A stretch of 64,000 bases of DNA from Azospirillaceae bacterium. Its GTDB lineage: Bacteria; Pseudomonadota; Alphaproteobacteria; Azospirillales; Azospirillaceae. The stretch is taken from assembly GCA_028283825.1 (NCBI GenBank), contig JAPWJW010000003.1, positions 1,798,501 to 1,862,500 on the forward strand. Direction: 5' to 3'. The translations under genes were made by a program, and so were the position numbers. Below the pieces are notes generated by a model, which did no database searches, was not told the DNA's origin, and worked only from the letters and a program-made list of their open reading frames with translations. This document shows positions 25,306 to 34,011 of this stretch, piece after piece. The first letter of the stretch is position 1; every line of letters begins with the position of its first letter.

Positions 25306-26238
25306 ATGGCCGACATTCATCGTTTGATCCTGGAACACGGCGTGGACCGGGCGCGTGAGATGGCGACCAGCAAGAGCGGGCGCAACCTGGTGGACGTGGC
25401 CGCCGCCATGCTGGCCCAGGAAGAGGACAGCATGGGCATCACCCATGCCGGCTTCGCCCTGACCAGCCTGCCCCACCGGTCCATCGACAAGGCGGCGGAG
25501 CCGGAATACCACCGTAAGGAAACCGGTCGCTGCACCCTGATCGTGCAGAGCGGCCGGCACGCCGACGGCAGCCTGGTGGGCGTGCCCTATGGCGCCAAGG
25601 CGCGCATGATCCTGCTGTATCTGCAGACCGAGGCCTTGAAGACCAATTCCCGCCAAGTGGAACTGGGCAAGAGCTGGCATTCCTGGCTGAAGGCCATGGG
25701 CGAAAGCCCCGGCGGCAAGACCTATCGCCTGGTCATGGAACAGGCGCAGCGCATCACCGCCTGCAGCCTGCAATTCCTGTGGGAGACGGACGCGTCGGTC
25801 ACCCGGCAGAACGCCGGCTTCGTCAACAACTCCATCCTGTTCAAGGCCAGCCCCGACCAGCGCCACGTGGCCCTGTTCCAGGACGTGATCGAGTTGAACG
25901 AAAGCTTCTACGACAGCCTGAAGCAGCACGCCGTGCCGGTGTCGGAGGCGGCCTTGCGCCACATCAGCGCCAGCAGCACCGCCATCGACGTCTACATCTG
26001 GCTGGCCTATCGCCTGCACGTGCTGAACCAGACCACGCCGGTGCGCTGGGCGGCGCTCCGCCGCCAGTTCGGCGAGCATTACGCCAAGCTCAGCCACTTC
26101 AAGCCCGTGTTCCTGGACGCGCTGGCCCTGGCCACCGCCGTCTACCCGGAAGCGAAGGTGGAAATCGCCGACGACGGCATCGTCCTGCACCCTTCGCGCC
26201 CGCCCATCGCCAAGCGCGAAGCGGCGTTGATCGCCTGA
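25306..26238 (+). CDS. RepA-like plasmid replication initiator (RepA_C family)
   Basis: 310 aa from the ATG at 25306, with GGAGGG eight bases upstream; an ATG at 25240 would add 22 residues but has no ribosome-binding site and nearly abuts the last iteron. The product contains PYGAKARMILLYLQTEALKT, SRQVELGKSWHSWLKAMG, LNESFYDSLKQHAVPVSEAA and IDVYIWLAYRLHVL, characteristic of the winged-helix RepA_C initiators of broad-range plasmids in alphaproteobacteria. It should bind the upstream iterons and open the origin. The iteron at 25214 lies 78 bases before the start and could serve autorepression. No parAB genes are within the window. Confidence 0.87.
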   Translation: MADIHRLILEHGVDRAREMATSKSGRNLVDVAAAMLAQEEDSMGITHAGFALTSLPHRSIDKAAEPEYHRKETGRCTLIVQSGRHADGSLVGVPYGAKARMILLYLQTEALKTNSRQVELGKSWHSWLKAMGESPGGKTYRLVMEQAQRITACSLQFLWETDASVTRQNAGFVNNSILFKASPDQRHVALFQDVIELNESFYDSLKQHAVPVSEAALRHISASSTAIDVYIWLAYRLHVLNQTTPVRWAALRRQFGEHYAKLSHFKPVFLDALALATAVYPEAKVEIADDGIVLHPSRPPIAKREAALIA

Positions 26239-26300
26239 CGTCTCCCCTGGCGCATTCATCCACCCGCCCATACACTACCCCCACGTGCACAATATGATGG

Positions 26301-27836
26301 GTGGGGCGGGTGGTAGCGCGGGTCTCGACGGTGGCCTTCCAAGGCGTGGACGTCTTGGACATCGACGTCCAGGTGCAGATGTCGGGTGGGCAGGTGGCGT
26401 TCACCATCGTCGGCCTGCCGGACAAGGCGGTGGCCGAAAGCCGGGAGCGGGTGCGGGCGGCGCTGCACGCCCTGGGCCTGGCCCTGCCGCCCAAGCGCAT
26501 CACCGTGAACCTGGCGCCGGCCGATGTGCAGAAGGAAGGGTCGCATTACGACCTGCCCATCGCCATTGCCCTGCTGACCGTCATGGGCATCCTGCCCGAT
26601 GAGGACATCCGCGAATTCTGCGCCCTGGGCGAATTGGCACTGGATGGCGCCCTGACGGCCGTGGCCGGCACCCTGCCCGCCGCCATCCATGCCGTCGCCA
26701 CCGACCGGGGCCTGATCTGCCCGGCGGCCTGTGGGGGTGAGGCCGCCTGGGCCGGGGAGCTGGAGGTGCTGGCGCCCCGCACCCTGCTGGAGCTGATCAA
26801 CCATTTCAAGGGCACCCAGCTGCTGTCGCGGCCCGAGCCCAGGATGGAAGAGGACGATGGCGGCCAAGTCCTTGATATGGCGGATATTAAAGGCCAGGAG
26901 ACGGCAAAGCGGGCAATCGAGATTGCCGCCTGTGGCGCCCACCATCTGCTGATGGTGGGGCCGCCGGGATCGGGCAAGTCCATGCTGGCGGCGCGCCTGG
27001 CGGGATTACTGCCCCCGCTGGAACCGGCGGAGGCGCTGGACCTGTCCATGATCCATTCCGTGGCGGGCAAGCTGGACGGCGGGCGCCTGATGCGTCGCCG
27101 ACCGTTCAGGGATCCTCACCACAGCGCCAGCCTGCCGGCCCTGGTGGGTGGGGGCATGAAGGCCAAGCCGGGGGAGATCAGCCTGGCCCACCAGGGCGTG
27201 CTGTTCCTGGATGAATTGCCGGAATTCGCCCGCGCCACGCTGGAGGCCCTGCGCCAGCCGCTGGAGACCGGCCGGGCCACGGTGGCGCGGGCCAACGGCC
27301 ATGTCACCTATCCCGCGCGGGTGCAATTGGTGGCAGCCATGAACCCCTGCCGCTGCGGCCATCTGGGGGATGAGGCGCAAGCCTGCGGCCGGGCGCCCAA
27401 GTGTGCTGCCGACTATCAGTCCAAAATCTCCGGCCCGCTGTTCGACCGCATCGACCTGCACGTGGACGTGCCAGCCGTCAGCGCCGCCGACCTGTCCCTG
27501 CCCCCGCCACGCGAGACCAGCGCCACCGTGGCCGCCCGCGTGGCCCTGGCCCGGGGCATCCAGGCGGCGCGCTACGCCGCCCTTTCCAAGCCCGGCCAAC
27601 CGACCATCCGCACCAATGCCGAGGCCGATGGCGAACTGCTGGAAAAGGTGGCCGCCCCCGACACCGCCGGCCGCGCCCTGCTGACCGAAGCCGCCGACCG
27701 CCTGCGCCTGTCGGCGCGGGGATATCACCGCGTCCTGCGCGTGGCCCGCACCCTGGCCGACATGGAAGCGGCCGACACCGTGCGCCGCGTGCACATCGCC
27801 GAGGCGCTAAGTTATCGTCGGGTGGCGGTGCGGTGA
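26301..27836 (+). CDS. comM: YifB/ComM-family Mg-chelatase-like AAA+ ATPase
   Basis: 511 aa from a GTG at 26301. The N-terminal Lon-like domain is TVAFQGVDVLDIDVQVQMSG and HYDLPIAIALL. The ATPase core has Walker A VGPPGSGKSMLAARL, Walker B GVLFLDELPEF, and a sensor region RVQLVAAMNPCRCGH with an added cysteine pair. ComM is a hexameric helicase that promotes branch migration during DNA uptake and recombination; homologues occur widely outside naturally competent species. It lies just after repA but with its own start region and codon use like the rest. Confidence 0.92.
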   Translation: MGRVVARVSTVAFQGVDVLDIDVQVQMSGGQVAFTIVGLPDKAVAESRERVRAALHALGLALPPKRITVNLAPADVQKEGSHYDLPIAIALLTVMGILPDEDIREFCALGELALDGALTAVAGTLPAAIHAVATDRGLICPAACGGEAAWAGELEVLAPRTLLELINHFKGTQLLSRPEPRMEEDDGGQVLDMADIKGQETAKRAIEIAACGAHHLLMVGPPGSGKSMLAARLAGLLPPLEPAEALDLSMIHSVAGKLDGGRLMRRRPFRDPHHSASLPALVGGGMKAKPGEISLAHQGVLFLDELPEFARATLEALRQPLETGRATVARANGHVTYPARVQLVAAMNPCRCGHLGDEAQACGRAPKCAADYQSKISGPLFDRIDLHVDVPAVSAADLSLPPPRETSATVAARVALARGIQAARYAALSKPGQPTIRTNAEADGELLEKVAAPDTAGRALLTEAADRLRLSARGYHRVLRVARTLADMEAADTVRRVHIAEALSYRRVAVR

Positions 27837-27902
27837 GGGAAACTCTGGCCGCCGCTCCTATGATAGGCTTTCCTTCCAACAGGGCGTTGGAGGCTTGATC
27901 CT

Positions 27903-28145
27903 ATGCCGACCGTTTTTCGTTGGAACGGCTATCGGTTCTTTTTCTTTTCCAACGAGGGCAACCCGCGCGAGCCGGTCCATATCCACGTCGAGCGCGACGG
28001 CGGCGAAGCCAAATTCTGGCTGTATCCCGACGTTCGCATCGCGGACTGCATTGGGTTCAACCGATCAGCCCAGGCCGAATTGCTGCGGATTGTGGAAGCA
28101 CGGCGCCAAGAGATCGAGAGGGCATGGAATGGGCACTTCCGCTAA
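27903..28145 (+). CDS. DUF4160 protein
   Basis: 80 aa from the ATG at 27903. Features of the DUF4160 family are TVFRWNGYRFFFFSNEGNPR, the HIHVERDGGEAKFWL motif and IVEARRQEIERAW. The function is not established. It overlaps the next gene by 17 bases; DUF4160 and DUF2442 genes are commonly found together, which has led to the idea of a toxin-antitoxin-like pair, but no activity is shown by the sequence. Confidence 0.82.
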   Translation: MPTVFRWNGYRFFFFSNEGNPREPVHIHVERDGGEAKFWLYPDVRIADCIGFNRSAQAELLRIVEARRQEIERAWNGHFR

Positions 28146-28383
28146 GGCACTGCGCTTTGATGACCATACACTCTGGGTGGACCTGGATGACGGCCGAACC
28201 ATCGGCGTTCCCCTGGCCTGGTTCCCGCGCCTGCTGCGCGCCACGCCGGAGCAGCGCCAGGCCTATCGCATCAGCGCCAGCGGCCGGGGCCTGCATTGGG
28301 ACGCGTTGGATGAGGACATTTCCGTCGCCGGCCTGCTGGAAGGCCGGGGCGACATGAGCCATCCAGCCCCCAACGCCGCCTGA
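28129..28383 (+). CDS. DUF2442 protein
   Basis: 84 aa. The start is the ATG at 28129 inside the end of the DUF4160 gene, with GAGAGGG upstream. The family core is LWVDLDDGRTIGVPLAWFPR, followed by ISASGRGLHWDALDEDISVA, where the LHWxxLDEDI segment is diagnostic. It is the partner of the upstream DUF4160 gene. Function unknown. Confidence 0.85.
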   Translation: MGTSAKALRFDDHTLWVDLDDGRTIGVPLAWFPRLLRATPEQRQAYRISASGRGLHWDALDEDISVAGLLEGRGDMSHPAPNAA

Positions 28384-28388
28384 CATCC

Positions 28389-28946
28389 TTGATCGCGGCC
28401 CTACTCCTCATCGACCTGCAACGCGCCATCGACGATCCGCGCTGGACAGCAGAGGGACCGCGCAACAATCCGCATGCCGAAGCCAACGTGGCGCGATTGC
28501 TGGCCGCCTGGCGCGAAGTGGGATGGCCCATCATTCACGTGCGCCACGATTCCGTAGAGCCCAATTCCACCTACCGCCCCGGCCAGCCGGACCACGCCTT
28601 CAAGGAAGAGGCCACGCCCCTGCCCGGCGAAACGGTGGTGGCCAAGCGCACCAACAGTGCCTTCATCGGCACGGGCCTGGATGATCTGCTGCGGGGACAG
28701 GGCATCACCGCCCTGGTGGTGGTGGGCGTCATCACCAACAATTCGGTGGAGGCCACGGTGCGCATGGCCGGCAACCTGGGCTACGCCACCACTGTGGTCA
28801 GCGACGCCACTTTCACCTTCGCCAAGCGGGACGGCCGGGGGCGGGTGTGGAAGGCGGAAGATGTGCACGCCCTGTCGCTGGCCAACATGGCGGGCGAGTA
28901 CGCAACCGTGGCAACGACGGAGGCGGTGTTGAGCGCCCTGGCCTGA
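28389..28946 (+). CDS. isochorismatase-fold hydrolase with Ser in place of the usual catalytic Cys
   Basis: 185 aa from a TTG at 28389, five bases after the DUF2442 stop. The fold markers are LLIDLQRAI (catalytic Asp) and VVAKRTNSAFIGTGL (catalytic Lys). The third catalytic position, normally Cys in T-x-x-C-V-x-x-T, is Ser in ITNNSVEATVRMAGNLGY. The same NNSVEAT pattern is familiar in a subgroup of this family, so it may be inherited rather than a recent loss. Cysteine-hydrolase activity is doubtful. The stop abuts the hemW stop on the other strand with no gap. Confidence 0.83.
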   Translation: MIAALLLIDLQRAIDDPRWTAEGPRNNPHAEANVARLLAAWREVGWPIIHVRHDSVEPNSTYRPGQPDHAFKEEATPLPGETVVAKRTNSAFIGTGLDDLLRGQGITALVVVGVITNNSVEATVRMAGNLGYATTVVSDATFTFAKRDGRGRVWKAEDVHALSLANMAGEYATVATTEAVLSALA

Positions 28947-30137
28947 TCAGTCCAGCAGCGCCGCCAGCACGCCGTTCAGGCGCTGGCGCCCCCCCGCCGT
29001 CGCGGCCAGGCGGTCGCCATCCTGGGTGACGAAGCCGTGGCGGGTCAGGCGTTCCACGGCGGCGGCATTCACCGGCGACACGCCGCCGCCCTCGGCCGCC
29101 AGGCGCGACAGGCTGACGCCCTCGGCCAGGCGCAGACCCATCATCAGGGCCTCGCGGGCGCGGTGGTCGGGGGTCACCACCTCATCGGCGTGGGCGCCGG
29201 TGCCGCCCTGTTCCACCCGGTCCAGCCAGATTTCGGGCGCGCGGTGGGTGCGGGTGGCGATCTTGGCGCCGTCGGCCAGGGTCAGGCGGCCGTGGGCGCC
29301 GGGGCCGATGCCGACATAGTCGCCATAGCGCCAATAGACCAGGTTGTGCCGGCTTTCCTGTCCCGGGCGGGCGTGGTTCGACACCTCATACGCCGGCATG
29401 CCGGCCTGGTTAAGCAGCGCTTGCGTCGCCTCATACAGATCGCCCGCCACCTCCTCATCCGGCACCACCAGGGCGCCGCGCTGGTGCAGGGTGTGGAACT
29501 GGGTGCCTTCCTCGATGGTCAGCTGGTAGAGCGACAGGTGGCCCACCGCCATGTCCAGGGCGCGGGAGAGTTCATCCTGCCAGGCGGCCACCGTCTGATC
29601 CGGGCGGGCATAGATCAGATCGAAACTGAAACGATCAAACACGCCCTTGGCCATGGCGATGGCGGCCATCGCTTCGGAGGCGGAATGCTTGCGGCCCAGT
29701 GTCTTGAGATCGGCGTCGTTCAGCGCCTGGATGCCCATGGACAGGCGGTTGACGCCGGCGGCGCGGAAGCCGGTGAAGCGCGCGGCTTCCGATGAGGTCG
29801 GGTTGGCCTCCAGCGTCACCTCGACACCGGCGCCGATGCCCCAATGGTGGTCGGCGCGTTCCAGGATGGCCGCCACCGTTTCCGGCGGCATCAAGGAGGG
29901 CGTGCCGCCGCCGAAGAACACGCTGTCCAGCCGGCGGGGTGGTGCCTCGGCCAGGCGGGCGGCCATGGTGTCCAGTTCGCACAGCATGGCCGCCCGCCAG
30001 CGGGCCTGGTCCACGCCTTCGCGCACATGGCTGTTGAAGTCGCAATAGGGGCACTTGCTGGCGCAGAACGGCCAGTGGACGTACAGGCCGAAGCCGCCGG
30101 GGACGGCCGCGGCCGTGTTGTCCGTCAACGGAAGCAT
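28947..30137 (-). CDS. hemW: radical SAM heme chaperone HemW
   Basis: 396 aa. The radical SAM cluster motif is FCASKCPYCDFNSH near residue 27, with Tyr-Val-His before it (GFGLYVHWPF), as in the HemW/HemN family. FFGGGTPSLM and LEANPTSSE complete the barrel. The C-terminal HemN_C-like domain has ALMMGLRLAEGVSL. It lacks the coproporphyrinogen-oxidase-specific N-terminal tail, which favours HemW, a heme-trafficking protein. The start overlaps the rdgB end by 13 bases; the two are an operon. Confidence 0.9.
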   Translation of the reverse strand: MLPLTDNTAAAVPGGFGLYVHWPFCASKCPYCDFNSHVREGVDQARWRAAMLCELDTMAARLAEAPPRRLDSVFFGGGTPSLMPPETVAAILERADHHWGIGAGVEVTLEANPTSSEAARFTGFRAAGVNRLSMGIQALNDADLKTLGRKHSASEAMAAIAMAKGVFDRFSFDLIYARPDQTVAAWQDELSRALDMAVGHLSLYQLTIEEGTQFHTLHQRGALVVPDEEVAGDLYEATQALLNQAGMPAYEVSNHARPGQESRHNLVYWRYGDYVGIGPGAHGRLTLADGAKIATRTHRAPEIWLDRVEQGGTGAHADEVVTPDHRAREALMMGLRLAEGVSLSRLAAEGGGVSPVNAAAVERLTRHGFVTQDGDRLAATAGGRQRLNGVLAALLD

Positions 30138-30727
30138 CGCTCCACCAGCTGGCGGAAGGCGTCGGCCCGGTGGCTGATGGCGTGCTTCTCATCCGGCGCC
30201 ATCTCACCATAGGTGCGGTCGTAACCGTCCTGGACGAAGATGGGGTCGTAGCCGAAGCCCTTGTCGCCGCGCGGCGGGTTGACCAGTGCCCCGCGCACCT
30301 CACCCTGCACCGTTTCCACATGGCCGTCGGGCCAGGCGATGGTCAGGGCGCAGATGAAGCTGGCGTCCCGGTCGGCGCCGGCCGGCAATTCCCGCTCCAC
30401 CCGCGCCATGGCGGCCTTGAAATCCTTCTCCGGCCCGGCCCAGCGGGCGGAATAGATGCCCGGCGCGCCGTCCAGCGCCTTCACCGCCATGCCGCTGTCG
30501 TCCGCCAGCGCCGGGATGCCCGCCGCCTTGGCCGCCGCCAGGGCCTTCAGCTCCGCGTTCGCCACGAAGGTCAGGCCGGTCTCTTCCGGTTCCGGCAAGC
30601 CCAGTTCGCCCGCCGTGGGGAAGTTGGCGACATGATCGCCCAGCAAGGCGGCGATCTCCTTCACCTTGCCCTTGTTGTGGGTGGCGATGATCAGGGTGTC
30701 GCCGGTGAATTGTCTGGGAGTGGTCAT
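30125..30727 (-). CDS. rdgB: RdgB/HAM1 non-canonical purine NTP pyrophosphatase
   Basis: 200 aa. Motifs are IIATHNKGKVKEI (substrate and metal), ALADDSGMAVKALDGAPGIY, GYDPIFVQDGYDRTYGEM and HAISHRADAF. The enzyme hydrolyses dITP, ITP and XTP to monophosphates and keeps inosine out of DNA and RNA. It is followed by hemW with a 13-base overlap, and comes after rph on the same strand, separated by a structured repeat. Confidence 0.95.
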   Translation of the reverse strand: MTTPRQFTGDTLIIATHNKGKVKEIAALLGDHVANFPTAGELGLPEPEETGLTFVANAELKALAAAKAAGIPALADDSGMAVKALDGAPGIYSARWAGPEKDFKAAMARVERELPAGADRDASFICALTIAWPDGHVETVQGEVRGALVNPPRGDKGFGYDPIFVQDGYDRTYGEMAPDEKHAISHRADAFRQLVERCFR

Positions 30728-30736
30728 GTTCAGTTC

Positions 30737-30837
30737 CCTCAGGCGCCGGGCGCCGACATCCGTCGGCTTGGCTTATCCTCGACTTCCAGTCCGCTGACGC
30801 TCCCCGGAAATCTCCGGCGCCCGCAGTCGCGGGCTAG
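30737..30837 (+). repeat. dispersed ~100-bp structured repeat, copy 6
   Basis: Plus-orientation copy between rph and rdgB, both on the minus strand. Its CCTCA end is 10 bases from the rdgB start rather than a stop, the second exception to the orientation rule. Hairpins GCCGACATCCGTCGGC and GCCCGCAGTCGCGGGC. Confidence 0.85.
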
Positions 30838-30901
30838 GGGCTTGGGTTTGCCCAAGCCCCGTGGCGCCTATCATCGTCGCCCTGAATATGGGCGCGCCTG
30901 C

Positions 30902-31621
<720 letters not shown>

Positions 31622-31831
31622 GGCGGGGCGGTCCCGTTGCTGTATTGGAGGATGGGCCTTACCTAGCGATGGATGACCCGCCCTGTCCACCCTGGATATG
31701 CCCGGCATGGCCGGGGTGCGATCCGCGAGGCGGCGGGTGTGGCGGATCCGTCCCAGTGGGCACCGTCTTGGGCGCCACCCCCCGGGTGATTGATAAGTGC
31801 CGCTGTCACCATTAGATTTCCGGGTGAAGGG

Positions 31832-32908
31832 ATGCGCGCCCCGCGCCGTCCCGCTTGGATGACCCGCCCCCGCATGATCACAGAGCTGAACCAGCGTTCC
31901 CGCGACATCTTCCGTCAGATCGTGGAAGCCTATGTCGAAACCGGGGAACCGGTGGGCAGCCGCACCCTGTCGCGCCGCCTGGGCATCACCCTGTCGCCGG
32001 CCACCATCCGCAACGTCATGGCGGATCTGGAGGAACTGGGCCTGCTGAAGGCGCCCCACACCTCCGCCGGGCGCATCCCGACCGAGGTGGGCCTGCGCCT
32101 GTTCGTCAACGGCCTGCTGGAGGTGGGCGACCTGTCGGAGGATGAGCGGGTCAGCATCGACGCGCAGTGCGCCGCCTCCGGCCGATCCCTGCCCGAGGCG
32201 CTGGAGGAGGCGACGACCATGCTGTCGGGCCTGTCGTCCTGCGCCGGGCTGGTGCTGGCGCCCAAGACCGACCGGCCGTTGAAGCATATCGAGTTCGTGA
32301 ACCTGTCGCCCGGCCGCGCCCTGGTGGTGCTGGTGACGGAGGATGGCCTGGTGGAGAACCGGGTGGTGGACGTGCCGGTGGGCATCCCCGCCTCCGTCCT
32401 GCAGATGGCCAGCAACTATCTGAACGCCCGGGTGGTGGGCAGCACCCTGGCGGAGGCGCGGGGCCGTTTGCAGGTGGAGGCGGACGAGCAGCGCACCCAG
32501 CTGGACGAACTGACCCGCCGGGTGGTGGACACCGGCATGGCGACCTGGGCCGGCAGCCGCAACAACGGCGTGCTGATCGTGCGCGGCCAGGCCAAGCTGC
32601 TGGACGACGTCAGCGCCCTGTCGGACCTGGAACGCATCCGCACCCTGTTCGAGGCGCTGGAAACCCGCGACGCCATGATGCGCCTGCTGGAGGCGGCGGG
32701 CACCGCCGACGGCGTGCAAATCTTCATCGGGGCGGAGAACAATCTGTTCAGCCATACCGGCTGTTCCCTGATCGTCTCGCCCTACACCAACGGCAAGGAC
32801 CAGATCGTGGGCGCCATCGGCGTGATCGGCCCCACCCGCATCAACTATGCCCGCATCATTCCCATGGTGGACTACACCGCCAAGGTCATCAGCCGCATGA
32901 TTGGATAG
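31832..32908 (+). CDS. hrcA: heat-shock repressor HrcA
   Basis: About 358 aa. The N-terminal winged helix is [20 protein letters not shown] and [19 protein letters not shown], followed by [20 protein letters not shown]. The C-terminal domain ends [20 protein letters not shown]. HrcA normally represses groESL and dnaK through the CIRCE element. No CIRCE repeat is visible upstream. The start is uncertain: ATGs at 31832, 31859 and 31874 are all in frame. A repeat lies between this gene and grpE. Confidence 0.93.
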   Translation: MRAPRRPAWMTRPRMITELNQRSRDIFRQIVEAYVETGEPVGSRTLSRRLGITLSPATIRNVMADLEELGLLKAPHTSAGRIPTEVGLRLFVNGLLEVGDLSEDERVSIDAQCAASGRSLPEALEEATTMLSGLSSCAGLVLAPKTDRPLKHIEFVNLSPGRALVVLVTEDGLVENRVVDVPVGIPASVLQMASNYLNARVVGSTLAEARGRLQVEADEQRTQLDELTRRVVDTGMATWAGSRNNGVLIVRGQAKLLDDVSALSDLERIRTLFEALETRDAMMRLLEAAGTADGVQIFIGAENNLFSHTGCSLIVSPYTNGKDQIVGAIGVIGPTRINYARIIPMVDYTAKVISRMIG

Positions 32909-32918
32909 TTTTCGTGTT

Positions 32919-33016
32919 CCTCAGGCGCCGGCAGGCCATACAGCCCTTGGCTGTCCTCCTTTTCCAGTCCGCCTTCGGCTACCCGGAAAAGTCCGGCGGC
33001 CCCGGTCGGGGTCTAT
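32919..33016 (+). repeat. dispersed ~100-bp structured repeat, copy 7
   Basis: Starts 11 bases after the hrcA stop. The first hairpin is altered (GGCAGGCCATACAGCCC) but the last keeps GGCCCCGGTCGGGGTC, and TTTTCCAGTCCGCC...GGAAAA forms the middle arm. Confidence 0.8.
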
Positions 33017-33151
33017 TGGGGGTGCGCAACCGGTCCAATGCCATGCCGGTGGTATTATTGCCCGGTATGGGCCGCATCCCCTCTGGCGCCGCGGCCCGGC
33101 CATGCCTATCTTCCGTGCGTTCCATTTGCCCTTCTTTTGAGACCGAGCGAC

Positions 33152-33721
33152 ATGACCGATAGCAACGAGACGACCGCCCCCGACATCGACGCCGCCGTGA
33201 CGCAGGAAGCGCCGGCCGCCAAGGAAGGCACCGCCGCGCTGGAAGCCGAAGTCGCGTCCCTGAAGGACCAGCTGCTGCGCGCCATGGCCGAGGTGGAGAA
33301 CGTCCGCCGCCGCGCCCAGAAAGAGCGTGAGGACACCGCCAAGTACGCAGTGTCCGGCTTCGCCAAGGAGCTGGTGTCCGTGGCCGACAACCTGCGCCGC
33401 GCCATCGAGGCCGTGCCGGAGGACGCCCGTTCCGGTAACGACCAGGTGAACAACCTGCTGACCGGCGTCGAGGCGACCGAGCGCCAGCTGAACGCCGCCT
33501 TCGACCGCGCCGGCATCGTGAAGCTGGACCCGTTGGGCCAGCCCTTCGATCCCAACTTCCACCAGGTGGTGGCCGAGGTCGATGGCACCGACAAGCCCGC
33601 CGGCACCGTCGTCACCATCCTGCAGCCCGGCTACACCATCCAGGGCCGCCTGCTGCGCGAGGCCATGGTCTGCGTCGCCAAGGCCGGCCCCAACAACACC
33701 AAGGTCGATACCAGCGCGTAG
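33152..33721 (+). CDS. grpE: nucleotide exchange factor GrpE
   Basis: 189 aa from the ATG at 33152. After an acidic, disordered tail, a long coiled coil runs from LEAEVASLKDQLLRAMAEVE through VRRRAQKEREDTAKYAVSGF. The beta domain contains FDPNFHQVVAEVDGTDKPAG and YTIQGRLLREAMVCVAK. GrpE releases ADP from DnaK in the chaperone cycle. It follows hrcA as in most alphaproteobacteria, and dnaK is not adjacent. Confidence 0.95.
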   Translation: MTDSNETTAPDIDAAVTQEAPAAKEGTAALEAEVASLKDQLLRAMAEVENVRRRAQKEREDTAKYAVSGFAKELVSVADNLRRAIEAVPEDARSGNDQVNNLLTGVEATERQLNAAFDRAGIVKLDPLGQPFDPNFHQVVAEVDGTDKPAGTVVTILQPGYTIQGRLLREAMVCVAKAGPNNTKVDTSA

Positions 33722-33724
33722 TAC

Positions 33725-33756
33725 GCGCGGGCTTTGATCGTGACCGATCAAAGCCC
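33725..33756 (+). terminator. long hairpin after grpE
   Basis: A 14-bp perfect stem, GCGGGCTTTGATCG / CGATCAAAGCCCGC, with a 4-base loop, starts four bases after the grpE stop. It has no T-run and runs directly into repeat copy 8. Confidence 0.7.
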
Positions 33757-33855
33757 GCCTCAGGCGCCGGGCGCCGACATCCGTCGGCTTGGCTTCCTCA
33801 CGTTTTAGTCCGCTGCGCTCCCCAAAACGCTCCGGCGGCCACAGTCGTGGCCTAG
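33756..33855 (+). repeat. dispersed ~100-bp structured repeat, copy 8
   Basis: Follows the grpE hairpin. Middle arm CGTTTT...AAAACG; last hairpin GGCCACAGTCGTGGCC, where the CACA/TGTG change preserves pairing. Confidence 0.87.
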
Positions 33856-33899
33856 TCGCTTCGCTCCAATGCGCCTCACACTCCCATGGAGCGAAGCGA

Positions 33900-33999
33900 C
33901 GAGCCCGCGACCGCGGGCGCCGGAAGTTTCCGGGGAACGAAGTGGACTGGAAACTGAGGACAAGCCAAAGGGCCGGATGGCCCTGCCGGCGCCTGAGGA
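33900..33999 (-). repeat. dispersed ~100-bp structured repeat, copy 9 (inverted)
   Basis: Minus-strand copy ending 12 bases before the divL stop. Hairpins AGGGCCGGATGGCCCT and GCCCGCGACCGCGGGC. With copy 8 it forms a second tail-to-tail pair between convergent genes. Confidence 0.85.
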
Positions 34000-34011
34000 A
34001 CAGGAACTAGA

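Noticed and set aside
31622-31831. CIRCE element controlling hrcA
   Set aside because: No GCACTC-N9-GAGTGC repeat is present in the rph-hrcA gap.
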